Positions 1 through 8,479 of a stretch of 64,000 nt of DNA are shown here, in pieces. The stretch is from Siphonodentalium dalli (lineage: Eukaryota; Mollusca; Scaphopoda; Gadilida; Siphonodentaliidae). The position numbers were made by a program, and so were the translations under genes. The DNA is taken from positions 11,747,710 to 11,811,709 of the forward strand of contig CP136062.1 in the NCBI GenBank assembly GCA_032622095.1, given 5' to 3'. Positions within the stretch are counted from its first letter, which is position 1; each line of letters starts with the position of its first letter. Below the pieces are notes generated by a model. It had not been told where the DNA came from. It did no database searches and saw only the letters and a list, made by a program, of their open reading frames with translations.

Positions 1-63
1 TATTCTGCCGCTAAACAAAGAACAATAACTCTATCTGATGAAAATGACAAGATTGCATTGATC

Positions 64-163
64 ATAATCAGACACTGAGAGTTGTGTATTCCCTCATTAA
101 CTCGTTCGTAGCTATAATCAGACACTGAGAGTTGTGTATTCCCTCATTAACTCGTTCGTAGCT
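64..163. repeat. 50-bp direct tandem duplication
   Basis: A 50-bp unit containing CAGACACTGAGAGTTGTG occurs twice back to back (64-113 and 114-163) with no difference that I can see. It lies in the INTS12 intron upstream of the PHD exon. Confidence 0.9.
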
Positions 164-414
164 ATATTCAGATCACTTGATCATACTTGTTTTCGAATTA
201 AAATGACAGAAATAATACTTGCACCATTTTACATAAATGGTCTGGTAATTACAGTAATAAGTAAAATGTGAACCCTTTACAGAGCCCTCCACACAGCGGA
301 GCAGACGACACTCTCCAGTACATGCTTCTATTTATGGGGTACATGCATCTGTAGCCACACACCATCATTTCCTTCATTAATATTCACAATTTAATAATTA
401 CTCATTTACTACAG

Positions 415-507
415 GAGTGCCATCGGCCAGCAGTCACGCAGCAGGATGTTACGGATCCACGATTCGTGTGGTACTGCTTCAAATGTATGAAGACTATGAA
501 GAAATTG
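415..507 (+). CDS. INTS12: INTS12 internal exon: C-terminal half of the PHD finger
   Basis: INTS12 is a subunit of the nuclear Integrator complex, which binds RNA polymerase II and cleaves snRNA and promoter-proximal transcripts. This 31-codon exon starts after an acceptor CAG (412-414) and ends before the donor GTATGA at 508; both ends are phase 0. It reads ECHRPAVTQQ...DPRFVWYCFKCMKTMKKL. That matches the animal INTS12 segment with the Cys-His pair, the conserved DPR.VWYC..C motif (the last two zinc ligands of the C4HC3 PHD finger) and the basic stretch after it. The N-terminal exons, with the first zinc ligands, must lie upstream of the window. The next exon (3732) continues in frame and matches the family in order. 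The call rests on recalled family similarity. The exon is too short to appear as a long ORF but is well supported by its splice sites and the two downstream exons. Confidence 0.9.
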
Positions 508-650
508 GTATGATTAATTAGATCTGGTCATCTGTATTGTTAAATTAGTATGATTCACTGGTCACCAATGTCACAAACAGCAACAGATCATAGGAAAGCG
601 GCGTTTACTTTTAATTTTGTCTGAAACAAATTCAAAGGATCATTCCTTAA

Positions 651-1218
651 AGGGGTACTGTACTTCAAATCCGGCCTTTTGTGGGACCATCTACAGTAAT
701 GCTCTAAGTAAGCGACTTCTTAACCACAGCAGAATTATGGGTAACTTTTCAGAATTTAGTCGGAAATATGGCTTGTTGCCATTCATCTGAAAGCTCTCGG
801 GGAAAGCTTTCCAATGAATGGCAACAAGCCATATTTCCGACTAAATCCTGAAAAGTTACCCATAATTCTGCTGTGGTTAAGAAGTCGCTTACTTAGAGCA
901 TTACTGTACTTTTATGCTCAATAGAATATATGCAACAAATGAATGAATTTGTGCCATGTGTAATTGCAAAATAAACTCATGTGCTCTCTGAATGATGCAA
1001 ACGACATGGTATTTACAATGAAATTGAATTTATGGCTGGAGTCATAAAATCATTTTCATTATAATTACCATGTTGTTTGCATCATTCATAGAGCACTTGA
1101 GTGTATTTTGCACTCATCCATGGCTCAAATTCATTCATTTGTTGCATAAATTCTGTTGAGTATAAAAGGTAAAAGGAGATGGTCCCATAAATGGCCGGAT
1201 TTAGTGTACAGTACCCCT
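651..1218. mobile_element. TTAA-flanked foldback element hosting a nested MITE
   Basis: The ends are AGGGGTACTGTAC... and its inverse, flanked by TTAA at 647-650 and 1219-1222. Most of the element is an imperfect palindrome: blocks such as ATGAATGAATTTG near 939 recur inverted near 1125, and GATGCAAACGACATGGTA near 994 recurs inverted near 1068. TTAA duplications suggest a piggyBac-type transposase acting in trans, but no transposase is present. A second MITE (694-906) sits in the left arm. Confidence 0.7.
694..906. mobile_element. Foldback MITE, CAGTAATGC family (copy 1)
   Basis: The left arm starts CAGTAATGCTCTAAGTAAGC and returns as its inverse ending GCATTACTG, with TA on both sides (692-693, 907-908). 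The arms are about 95 bp and almost perfectly complementary. The TA duplication and CAGT end suggest a Tc1/mariner-type nonautonomous element. Other copies are at 39425-39612 and 46840-47034. Confidence 0.8.
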
Positions 1219-1249
1219 TTAATATGAGGGAAATGATAAATGAAAAAAA

Positions 1250-1471
1250 ATATCCGGGTAGGGTAAATCGACAAATACAAACTTAAATATCCGGGTAGGG
1301 TACATCGACAAATACAAACTTAAATATCCGGTTAGGGTACATCGACAAATACAAACTTAAATATCCGGGTAGGGTACATCGACAAATACAAACTTAAATA
1401 TCCGGTTAGGGTACATCGACAAACACAAACTTAAATATCCGGGTAGGGTACATCGACAAATACAAACTTAA
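1250..1471. repeat. 37-bp minisatellite, six copies
   Basis: The unit contains ATATCCGGGTAGGGTACATC followed by GACAAATACAAACTTAA. Six head-to-tail copies differ by single bases (GGGT/GGTT, TAC/TAA). Confidence 0.9.
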
Positions 1472-1840
1472 CTTTCTGTATCAAAAGCATTATTTTGGCG
1501 AGAAAGATCAAACCCTTGTTTTGGCCTATCGTCTGGCATGTACGTTCTGTCAGAAAATTATGAATTTAAATAGGAATGCATCATCGTGTGCCATGAATAT
1601 TAACTTTCATAGAAGTCCAGTTGACTATTTCATAAATAGTAATTCTGCTCTCTGATATTACAATGACATACATGTATATCATGACCAGGATTTTCTTCTG
1701 TTCATACTAGTAGATGATAAATTCAGTTAAATGTCTAAATATAGCATGTAACCAGGTGTTACATGTGATTTTCAAATTATGGCGGTAATGTTAAGCCCAA
1801 TACTATTGCACAGCACTATTCTCAGGCCAAAACCTACGGA

Positions 1841-2275
1841 CAAGCCTGATTAAAGCTTGTCTGTCATTTGCAGAATGAGGTCCCCAGAGGGTGAATTTAG
1901 TGATGCTATCCCGCACAGTGGGCTAGCATCACCAAATTCACCCTCTGGAGACCTCATTCTGCTTAGGCCCCATCTTCTGGGAAATATCTATAGTATCAAA
2001 TTAACATTGTTTTTAGTTACGTTTTCCCTTCTGGGAAGTTTCTGTATCCCCTAATTTGCAGAAGATAAAATTCATAATTGAGGTGCCCAAAGGGTGAACA
2101 TCACCTACTTCAACTGGGGAACTTCAATCTGATCCTAGCTCTCCCATAGCAGTTGAGGGCCTAAGCAGAATGAGGTCCCCAGAGGGTGAATTTAGTGATG
2201 CTAGCCCGCTATGCTAAATTCACCCTCTGGGAAGCTCATTCTGCAAATGACAGACATGCTATTTGCAGCCTTGAA
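1841..2275. mobile_element. Double-hairpin MITE, AGAATGAGGTCCCCAGAGGG family (copy 1)
   Basis: There are two palindromic hairpins (about 1870-1961 and 2167-2252), each with arms reading CAGAATGAGGTCCCCAGAGG and inverse. They are separated by a ~200-bp middle. The outer ends (CAAGCCT... / ...GCCTTGA) are inverted. Longer-type copies with the same middle are at 6480-6903 and 11352-11733. Shorter ones without it are at 46548-46801, 47175-47420 and 47850-48078. Confidence 0.75.
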
Positions 2276-2644
2276 AACCATGGTCCTATGGACCCTACAT
2301 TTTAACCCTAGCAGAAACCCTGAATAAAAACTATGATATTACTATGACATACATGCTTATCATGCATGACCAGGGTTGTCTTCTGTTCATACTAGTAGAT
2401 GATAAATTCAGTGAAATGTTTAAATATTAGCATGTAACCAGGTGTTATGTGGCGTGATTTTAAAATAACGGCGGTAATTTTATAGCCCAATACTAGTACT
2501 ACCTAACAGCACTATTCTCTGGTGCAAGAAAATAGTATGTTTATTTTTTGGACATGGAATTTCAAAATCTGCAAATGACCGGCCAAAACCATGGTCCTAC
2601 GGACCCTACATTTTAACCATAGTGGAAACCCTGCATAAAAAATG

Positions 2645-2711
2645 TCTTAATCGGTGTGTTGTCACTCTTAATCGGTGTGTTGTCACTCTTAATCGGTGTG
2701 TTGTCACTCTT
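2645..2711. repeat. 21-bp tandem repeat, three copies
   Basis: The unit TCTTAATCGGTGTGTTGTCA(C) is repeated three times without change. Confidence 0.9.
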
Positions 2712-2915
2712 AAAAAGCACAGATTAGATTTTGTAACCAAAATATTTTAAGACAATTACTGAACTCCCGTATCGTGTTATAGTAAATTTTTCTTCAATTA
2801 TTTAGGTTATAACTCACAAACTTAACCTATACAGGAGTTATTTCTTATAATTTAATCACAATATTGGTTAAACAAGTCTAGTTTTCCCCAATATATATAT
2901 ATATATCTTTATTAA

Positions 2916-3297
2916 CCCTTTACCCAACAAACCGGCCAAATAAAGCTTCAACAGCCTAAAATATCTTCGGTCTGTCTCAATAGAACCATACACATATGGA
3001 TATCATTGGAACCGGCTCCTTGACCACATTGTGATGGTTACAGTTATGCCCTGTGCCAATGCATTCTCTTATATATGCGAGTCGACCATAGGTCGCCTCG
3101 CATATATAAGAGAATGCATTGGCCTAAAAAAAATCTTTTTTTAACACTTTTTACCATTTTTTCTTACATTCTTTAACAATTTTATAATTTTTAATGTGTT
3201 AAGCCAATGCATTCTCTTATATATGCGAGGCGACCTATGGTCAACTCGCATATATAAGAGAATGCATTGGCACAGGGCCGTTCTGTTGGGTAAAGGG
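2916..3297 (+). mobile_element. piggyBac-like MITE with two internal palindromes (copy 1)
   Basis: The terminal repeats CCCTTTACCCAACA and inverse are directly flanked by TTAA (2912-2915, 3298-3301). This is the target and end style of piggyBac elements. Inside are two ~70-bp near-perfect palindromes (3053-3122 and 3204-3271) built from CCAATGCATTCTCTTATATA and complement. There is no transposase. Sister copies are at 39727-40116 (same orientation) and 40696-41089 (opposite). Confidence 0.8.
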
Positions 3298-3555
3298 TTA
3301 ATGTTTGTTCACATACATGAAATATGATATTTATATGTATGAATCTCCAGACCTGGAGGATAATAAAGATATTTATCACATAATTAACCCACAAAACCAG
3401 CTTCATAATTATTGGTGTAATATTAGCACGTGGGATGAGGTCACGCCATTATTTAAATGATTTGCGATTGCGAAGTTTACGATTGTTGTTTTCGATGAAT
3501 ACTTCTCGTTGTTTCGAGTTTATATGATCATGTGATAAAAGCTATCTCAAACTCG

Positions 3556-3661
3556 TTCTATTTTATACGTAATTTATCAACCTCGTCCACTACATTCTAT
3601 TTGAGCCTCGGCTTAAATCGAATTTAGTGAACACGGTTGATAAATTCCGTATAAAATAGAA
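3556..3661. repeat. Inverted repeat, 27-bp arms
   Basis: TTCTATTTTATACGTAATTT (from 3556) returns inverted and nearly unchanged at 3635-3661. It lies directly upstream of the duplicated exon fragment. Confidence 0.75.
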
Positions 3662-3670
3662 ACTCTATAT

Positions 3671-3701
3671 ATCACTCAGCCACCCGTTAAGAATACAACA
3701 A
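3671..3701 (+). repeat. Intronic duplicate of 31 bp of INTS12 coding sequence
   Basis: ATCACTCAGCCACCCGTTAA followed by GAATACAACAA matches exon positions 3774-3804 with two substitutions. It lies 31 bp before the exon start. Confidence 0.8.
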
Positions 3702-3731
3702 TTAATATGTAATTCGTCTCACATTCTACAG

Positions 3732-3881
3732 GTGACAAAGCCAGTTCAGAAAACTAAACAGTCGCCGACGACGATCACTCAGCCACCCGTTAAGGACACA
3801 ACAAATAATAACAATAACAACACGAAACCCAAAGTGGAAACGTCATCAAAAGTCTTACCATTCCGGAGAGTCGAACCAAAA
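3732..3881 (+). CDS. INTS12: INTS12 internal exon: linker after the PHD finger
   Basis: A 50-codon phase-0 exon lies between an acceptor (ACAG, ends 3731) and a donor GTGAGT at 3882. It reads VTKPVQKTKQSPTTITQPPVK..., a six-Asn run, then VETSSKVLPFRRVEPK. Human INTS12 has a comparable segment directly after the PHD finger (QKTQKPPQKP...AVKD..., ending FLAFKRTEVK), so position and content agree. The region is low-complexity and expected to be disordered; in the family it links the PHD finger to the conserved C-terminus. Two oddities are visible. A 31-bp piece of this exon (3774-3804) is repeated with two mismatches in the upstream intron at 3671-3701. A transposable element starts only 9 bp into the downstream intron, at 3891. 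The reading frame stays open past the donor, but the sequence there is transposon-derived. Confidence 0.85.
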
Positions 3882-3890
3882 GTGAGTATA

Positions 3891-4305
3891 TGTGACCCAC
3901 CATATCAAATCCAGTCCAGATTTTTTTACCCTGTGTCAATGCATTCTCTTATATATGCGAGTCGACCATAGGTCGCCTCGCATATATAAGAGAATGCATT
4001 GGCCTAACAATATTTTTGATCATGTTTTTTAAATAAATGTTTCTTACAATTTTTAGGACATAAAATAAAAACCATCCATTACCCTGCAGGGAGCCCCACA
4101 CATATATAGAAGCATATAGAAGAGTGTCATCTGCTCATGTTTGTCTGGGGCTCTGTATGGGTGAAATTATAAAATTGTTAAAGAATACAAGAAAAAATTA
4201 TTAAAATTGTAAAAAACCTATGGTCGACTCGCATATATAAGAGAATGCATTGGCACAGGGTAAAAAAATCCCGACTTACAACTGGATTTGATATGGCGGG
4301 TCACA
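3891..4305. mobile_element. TA-flanked TIR element carrying the CCAATGCATTC palindrome
   Basis: The outer inverted ends are TGTGACCCACCATATCAAAT at 3891 and its near-perfect inverse ending at 4305. TA lies on both sides (3889-3890, 4306-4307). Inside is the palindromic module (3940-4000, half-copy 4225-4258) also seen in piggyBac-like elements here. The element begins 9 bp into the intron, just past the INTS12 donor. Confidence 0.75.
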
Positions 4306-5247
4306 TATTTATACCCCAATGACTGAAGGAAATTCTGCGTATTCTGGATTACATGCATCCAATCATCCATCTGTCTTCTCCACCGCTTGAAATTTGGAAT
4401 GGATGTTCACTACTATGAGGACATTCAATGGAGTTTTCAGTCATATTGTTTTGGTTTTCCGTTCTACAGTTATTCATCTTTGTTTTAAGTGGAAATGTTG
4501 GTGTTTATGTTTGCCCATACCATAGTATGGTAAACATAGTGTCGATGTCCGGATTGACCACTCGTCGTTCGTCTGTCTGCATGTTTGTCTGTCCATAGAC
4601 ACTTTACGCATAGTGCGATAACTCAATACATTTCCATCTGATCAGAACCAAATTTTGTATATGAATTTCTCAGCCCAAAAGAGAGATCGAGTTTGAAAAC
4701 TAGTACTAAGTAGAGATGCCAAGATTCAGCATAAACAATGCCAGTGATTAGTTGACAGCTCTGCTATATAATTGATATTATTGGGTCAGCAGTGAGGGGG
4801 CTTATTTTTATGGCTGTGTTATTGGTAGAATTTGATACATTATCATTGTAAACTTAAATTGACTCTATTAACCCAAGTATTGCATGTCCGGATCAACTTT
4901 TCACATTTAATCTGTGCTTGGGCAGCATTACAGATCCTGTGCCAGTGCATTCTCTTATATATGCGAGTGACCCATAAATTCCAATAATTTGTGTTATGTT
5001 TGGATGTTCACCACTATAAGGACATTCAACGGAATGTTCAATCGTTTTAGTCGGGTTTTCCATTCTAGTCTTCTACAGTTATTCATATTTATGTGGAAAA
5101 AAATTTCTGTCTGGGCCAATGTCTGGGCAGATATCTCAACCATAGGTTGTCAGATCTTAATGAAATTTTATATGGATGTTCACCACTATGAGAACATTCA
5201 ATAGAGTGTTCAATCATTTTATTCGCATTTTCCATTCTAGAATTATT

Positions 5248-5371
5248 CATCTTTCCCGAGATATGTAATTTTTGGCAGCCTGGCAAATAATCGTCAAGCA
5301 GACTGTCTTAGACTGTCTGCTTGACGATTATTTGCCAGGCTGCCAAAAATTACATATCTCGGGAAAGATGA
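5248..5371. repeat. Near-perfect palindrome, ~56-bp arms
   Basis: TCATCTTTCCCGAGATATGT (from 5248) runs to CAAGCAGAC, then the same sequence returns inverted and ends at 5371 with a spacer of about 12 bp. It should extrude as a strong hairpin. Confidence 0.85.
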
Positions 5372-5519
5372 GGAGTCTGTCTTGGACCAAATTGCGGATA
5401 AAGATGGATAACTCTAAAATCAAGTAGCTTTGGGTGTTAAATATTTGACAATCTGGCCAAATTTCGTTGAACAAAATGTTGATAAATAACACGTTTTGGG
5501 AAATGTTATACTATTTAAA

Positions 5520-6359
5520 ATGAAAGTGTCAATGACACTGAAGCTCAACTTAGGTAGGGGAATAATTTAATGGTTGACAGTATATAGGAAAGGAAAGGTG
5601 CTAATTGCAATGTCTGACCTGTGCCAAAGGATTTACATGTAGTCATGCAAAGAGTCAAATCCAAGATGGCTGCTGGCGGCCATGTTTTTTGGCCAATTGA
5701 CCCCAAAGGACTCGTTCCCATCTACATGTCATTGTTAACATCCATGACAAATTTCATAAAGATCTGACCAAAGCTACGACCTGTAGCCCGCGACAAAGGA
5801 TTTAGTCATGCAAAGAGTAAAATCCAAGATGGCTGCTGGTGGCCATGTTTTTTGGCCGAACGACCCCAAAATGACTCGTTCCCATCTACATGTCATTGTT
5901 AACATCCATGACAAATTTCATGATGATCAGACGAATAGTACGACCTGTAGCCCCGCGCCAATGGATTGAATTTTGAAATCCAAGATGGCTGCCAGCAGCC
6001 ATGTTTTTGTTGCCGATTGACCCCAAAATGACTCGTTCCCATCTACATGTCAATGGCAACGTTCATGACAAATTTCATAAACATCAGACAAAAGGTACGA
6101 CCTGTAGCCCGCGCCAAAGGATTTAGTCATGTAAAGAGTAAAATCCAAGATGGCTGCTGACAGCCATGTTTTTCGGCCGAACGACACCAAAATGACTCGT
6201 TCACATCTACATGTCAATGTCAACATTCATGACAAATTTCATAAAGATGAGAACAAAGGTACGACCTGTAGCCCGCGCCAAAGGAAATTGTTGACAGACA
6301 CACGGACGACGGACGCCAAACCATGGCAATAGCTCAAACTTACAAAGTAAGTTGAGCTA
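5520..6359 (+). mobile_element. Pearl-like element with four ~163-bp internal repeats (copy 1)
   Basis: The left end is ATGAAAGTGTCAATGACACT followed by AGCTCAACTT; the right end is AGTAAGTTGAGCT, so the termini are inverted. Four repeats of ~163 bp share CCAAGATGGCTGCTGGTGGC and GACTCGTTCCCATCTACATG. A short ACGGACGACGGACG stretch lies at the right end. A longer reversed copy is at 36688-38104 and a fragment is near 51720-51960. The architecture resembles bivalve pearl/BIV160 nonautonomous elements; this family assignment is from memory. Confidence 0.65.
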
Positions 6360-6479
6360 AAAATGTTGTTGTTGGAATCTGATGATACAGGGACCATCGA
6401 ATCAGATTTTGTACCTTTGATTACTAAATGGATTCATTTATGAAATTTGTATTTTCTTGTATTACATGCTTGGTAATTT

Positions 6480-6903
6480 ACAGAATGAGGTCCCCAGAGG
6501 GTGAATTTAGAGATGCTACCCAAACTGTGGGCTAGCATCACTAAATTCACCCTCTGGGGACCTCATTCAGCATGGCCTCATCTCCAATGGGAGACCTAGA
6601 CACAGGTTTAAGTTCCCAGATGGTGAAGATTGTGATGTGAACCCATTGGGAACCTCAATTATGCATTGTGTTGTCTGCCAATTTGGGGATATAGAGAAAC
6701 TAACTAAAAAAATAAAAAGAAACTTTCTAAAGAAGTTTCTAAAAAACTTTTTAAAAAACTTGTTAATTTGATAATAAAGATACAATCCTGAGGAGATATG
6801 AGGCCTAAGCAGAATGAGGTCCCAAGAGGGTGAATTTAGTGATGCTATCCCGCTGGGGTAGCATCACTAACTTTTCCCTCTGGGGACCTCATTCTGCAAA
6901 TGA
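6480..6903. mobile_element. Double-hairpin MITE (copy 2, long form)
   Basis: Hairpins at 6481-6568 and 6812-6897, made of AGAATGAGGTCCCCAGAGGG and inverse, flank a ~240-bp A/T-rich middle homologous to the middle at 11430-11630. Confidence 0.75.
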
Positions 6904-7261
6904 CCAGAAGTTATGTTTTATTACAAGCTGTATGCTCCATATGCATCGCGTCACATGACGTAAATGACGTTCGCTTCAACCATGAAACCGGAATTGTATA
7001 TAAAAAGTGTATAAGCGACATATATAGGTTTTATCCATCACCTTTGTCGTCTACTATATAGATAAAGGCTGCAAAATAAACCATGGCTTTATTTTAGCAC
7101 GTGCTCAAATAAAGCGAGAACGGCTACAGCTATCATAATAAAGTAAACTTCAACCGAAAAACTTGCAATCGATTTTAAGTGTTTCCTATCCCATTTAAAC
7201 AAATTTAATAGACGTCAACTACTTTTAAACTTTGGCGATGGATAAAAACAATACCCATACA

Positions 7262-7381
7262 GTTTGACGAGATACTAGATTTATTTCGCTCGTATGATTC
7301 AGCAAATGGGGAACCTCGCTAAAGCTCGGTCCCCATTTGCTGAATCATACTCGCGAAAATAAACCTTATATCTCGTCAAAC
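7262..7381. repeat. Inverted repeat, ~50-bp arms
   Basis: GTTTGACGAGATACTAGATT... through CAGCAAATGGGGA returns inverted after a loop at about 7312-7328. Arm identity is high, with small indels. Confidence 0.8.
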
Positions 7382-7737
7382 TATATGGATATTCTATATA
7401 TATCACCACAGCTTGGACAAAAGTGCCATCTTTTGATATTTTGTACATATGTATGTGTGCTTCAATTCTTGTCCGGGAAACCGACATTTTGAGCTTTATT
7501 TCTAGTCACCAGACAAGATGACGTCCAACATTCCTACATTTTCCAGTCATTTTTAACTCAACTCGACTAAGTCAAGTTTGAGTTCTTGTCATCGGTTGCT
7601 GTCCTTCATCCATCCATCTGCCCTAATTCGAGAATTTGTAAAAGGATTTCCAGGCATGTTTAGGATCACCTCTAGATAGGACCTATATATATTTGAATTA
7701 CTGTATATTCTAACCGTTGTGTTGTTTCTGAATTTAG

Positions 7738-7962
7738 GTTTCATCGAAGGAGACTGCAGCATCTAAACCACTGAGTGGACTCGCGAGTCTCGCTGCAAAT
7801 CTGTCAGGAAAAACGGCTGAAAGTTCTGAAAAGAGCAAGTCATTACTGAAACCTTCAGTGTCGTCATCAGCGAGTGTCGTACCTAGTGCTAGTCCGATGG
7901 TGTCTGCAGACAAACGACTCCAAATGATGAAGAAAAAAGCAGCACAAAAAAGCAAAAAATAA
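7738..7962 (+). CDS. INTS12: INTS12 terminal coding exon
   Basis: The last coding exon follows an acceptor (AATTTAG, ends 7737) and encodes 74 residues plus TAA at 7960-7962. It begins VSSKETAASKPLSGLASLAA, is Ser/Ala/Lys-rich, and ends ADKRLQMMKKKAAQKSKK. The ending matches the INTS12 C-terminus (human MKRLQMVKKKAAQKKLKK), a short basic helix that is the most conserved part outside the PHD finger. Human INTS12 has a longer Ser/Thr-rich linker here, so this version is shorter. The last ~35 codons are followed by two or three decayed tandem copies in the presumed 3' UTR. The opposite-strand frames over 7734-8080 are shadows of this exon. Confidence 0.92.
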   Translation, partial: VSSKETAASKPLSGLASLAANLSGKTAESSEKSKSLLKPSVSSSASVVPSASPMVSADKRLQMMKKKAAQKSKK

Positions 7963-8225
7963 AAAAAACAACTCCAGTGTCAGCAAGTGTTGTTCCTAGT
8001 GCTAGTCCGATGGTGACAAATGACTCAAAATGATGAAGAATAAAGGAAGAGAGAAAACCAACTTTGAACAGTGTCATCATCGGCGAGTGTCATACCAAGT
8101 GCTTCTCCTATGATGTCTGCTGACAAACTATTCCAATTGATGAAGAAAAAAAGCAGCACAAAAAAATAAAAAAATGTCTTAAGAAAAATGCTGCACAAAA
8201 TATAAAAAATAAATAAATAAATACA
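7963..8225 (+). pseudogene. Decayed tandem copies of the INTS12 terminal coding segment, in the 3' UTR
   Basis: Copy 2 (about 7972-8062) still reads SASVVPSASPMV, then shifts at the ADK motif and stops. Copy 3 (about 8063-8160) reads SSSASVIPSASPMMSADKL then QLMKKK; an extra A in the poly-A run turns KAAQ into SSTKK and a stop. A short fourth piece (8181-8212) repeats only AAAATGCTGCACAAAA-type sequence. An AATAAATAAATAAA stretch at about 8207-8221 is a good poly(A) signal candidate, so the copies would be transcribed as 3' UTR. They look like slippage or unequal-exchange duplicates under no constraint. Confidence 0.75.
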
Positions 8226-8289
8226 TTCTCAATATTGATTTTCTGATATTACAATCCAGATAGTATATTCAAGAGTTAACCCTTTCTAT

Positions 8290-8405
8290 AGTAAATGGAT
8301 TCTCCCATTCAGTTATAAAAGTAGACATTGGAACAGTCCATTATTCATTTTGAGGGGTGTTCAGGTAATAAAAGCAGATGACAGATATATGATAAGATAT
8401 GATTC
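8290..8405. repeat. Left arm of a long-range inverted pair (partner 12960-13080)
   Basis: The block with AATAAAAGCAGATGACAGAT (about 8367-8386) matches the inverse of 12960-13060 (TCTGTCGTCTGCTTTTATCA) over roughly 100 bp with moderate divergence. The two may delimit a ~4.8-kb composite. Confidence 0.5.
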
Positions 8406-8421
8406 ATATTCATTGCAGGGT

Positions 8422-8477
8422 AATGTTCAGATAATAAGTTCAACATGGTCGTGTGATGAACTTATTATCTGAACATT
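8422..8477. repeat. Palindrome at the left edge of the 45-bp array
   Basis: AATGTTCAGATAATAAGTTC A and its inverse are separated by a 14-bp loop. The sequence TTATTATCTGAACATTTCC recurs at 50711-50729, upstream of SF3A1 exon 2. Confidence 0.75.
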
Positions 8478-8479
8478 TC

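Larger units (their letters stand above)
508..3731 (+). other. INTS12 intron, filled with foldback elements and short tandem repeats
   Basis: This intron holds a TTAA-flanked foldback with a nested MITE (651-1218), a 37-bp tandem repeat (1250-1471), a hairpin MITE (1841-2275), a 21-bp triplet repeat (2645-2711), a piggyBac-like MITE (2916-3297), an inverted repeat (3556-3661) and a fragment of the next exon (3671-3701). I see no coding sequence in it. Confidence 0.75.
3882..7737 (+). other. INTS12 last intron, repeat-rich
   Basis: The intron starts GTGAGT and ends TTTAG. It holds a TA-flanked MITE (3891-4305), a degenerate region (4400-5230) with three dispersed copies of ATGGATGTTCACCACTAT near 4400, 5001 and 5173, a 56-bp-arm palindrome (5248-5371), a pearl-like element (5520-6359), a hairpin MITE (6480-6903) and a second palindrome (7262-7381). 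No exon was recognised in it. Confidence 0.7.

Noticed and set aside
7734-8080. Minus-strand frames over the last INTS12 exon
   Set aside because: They are antisense to a well-supported exon and its decayed copies.
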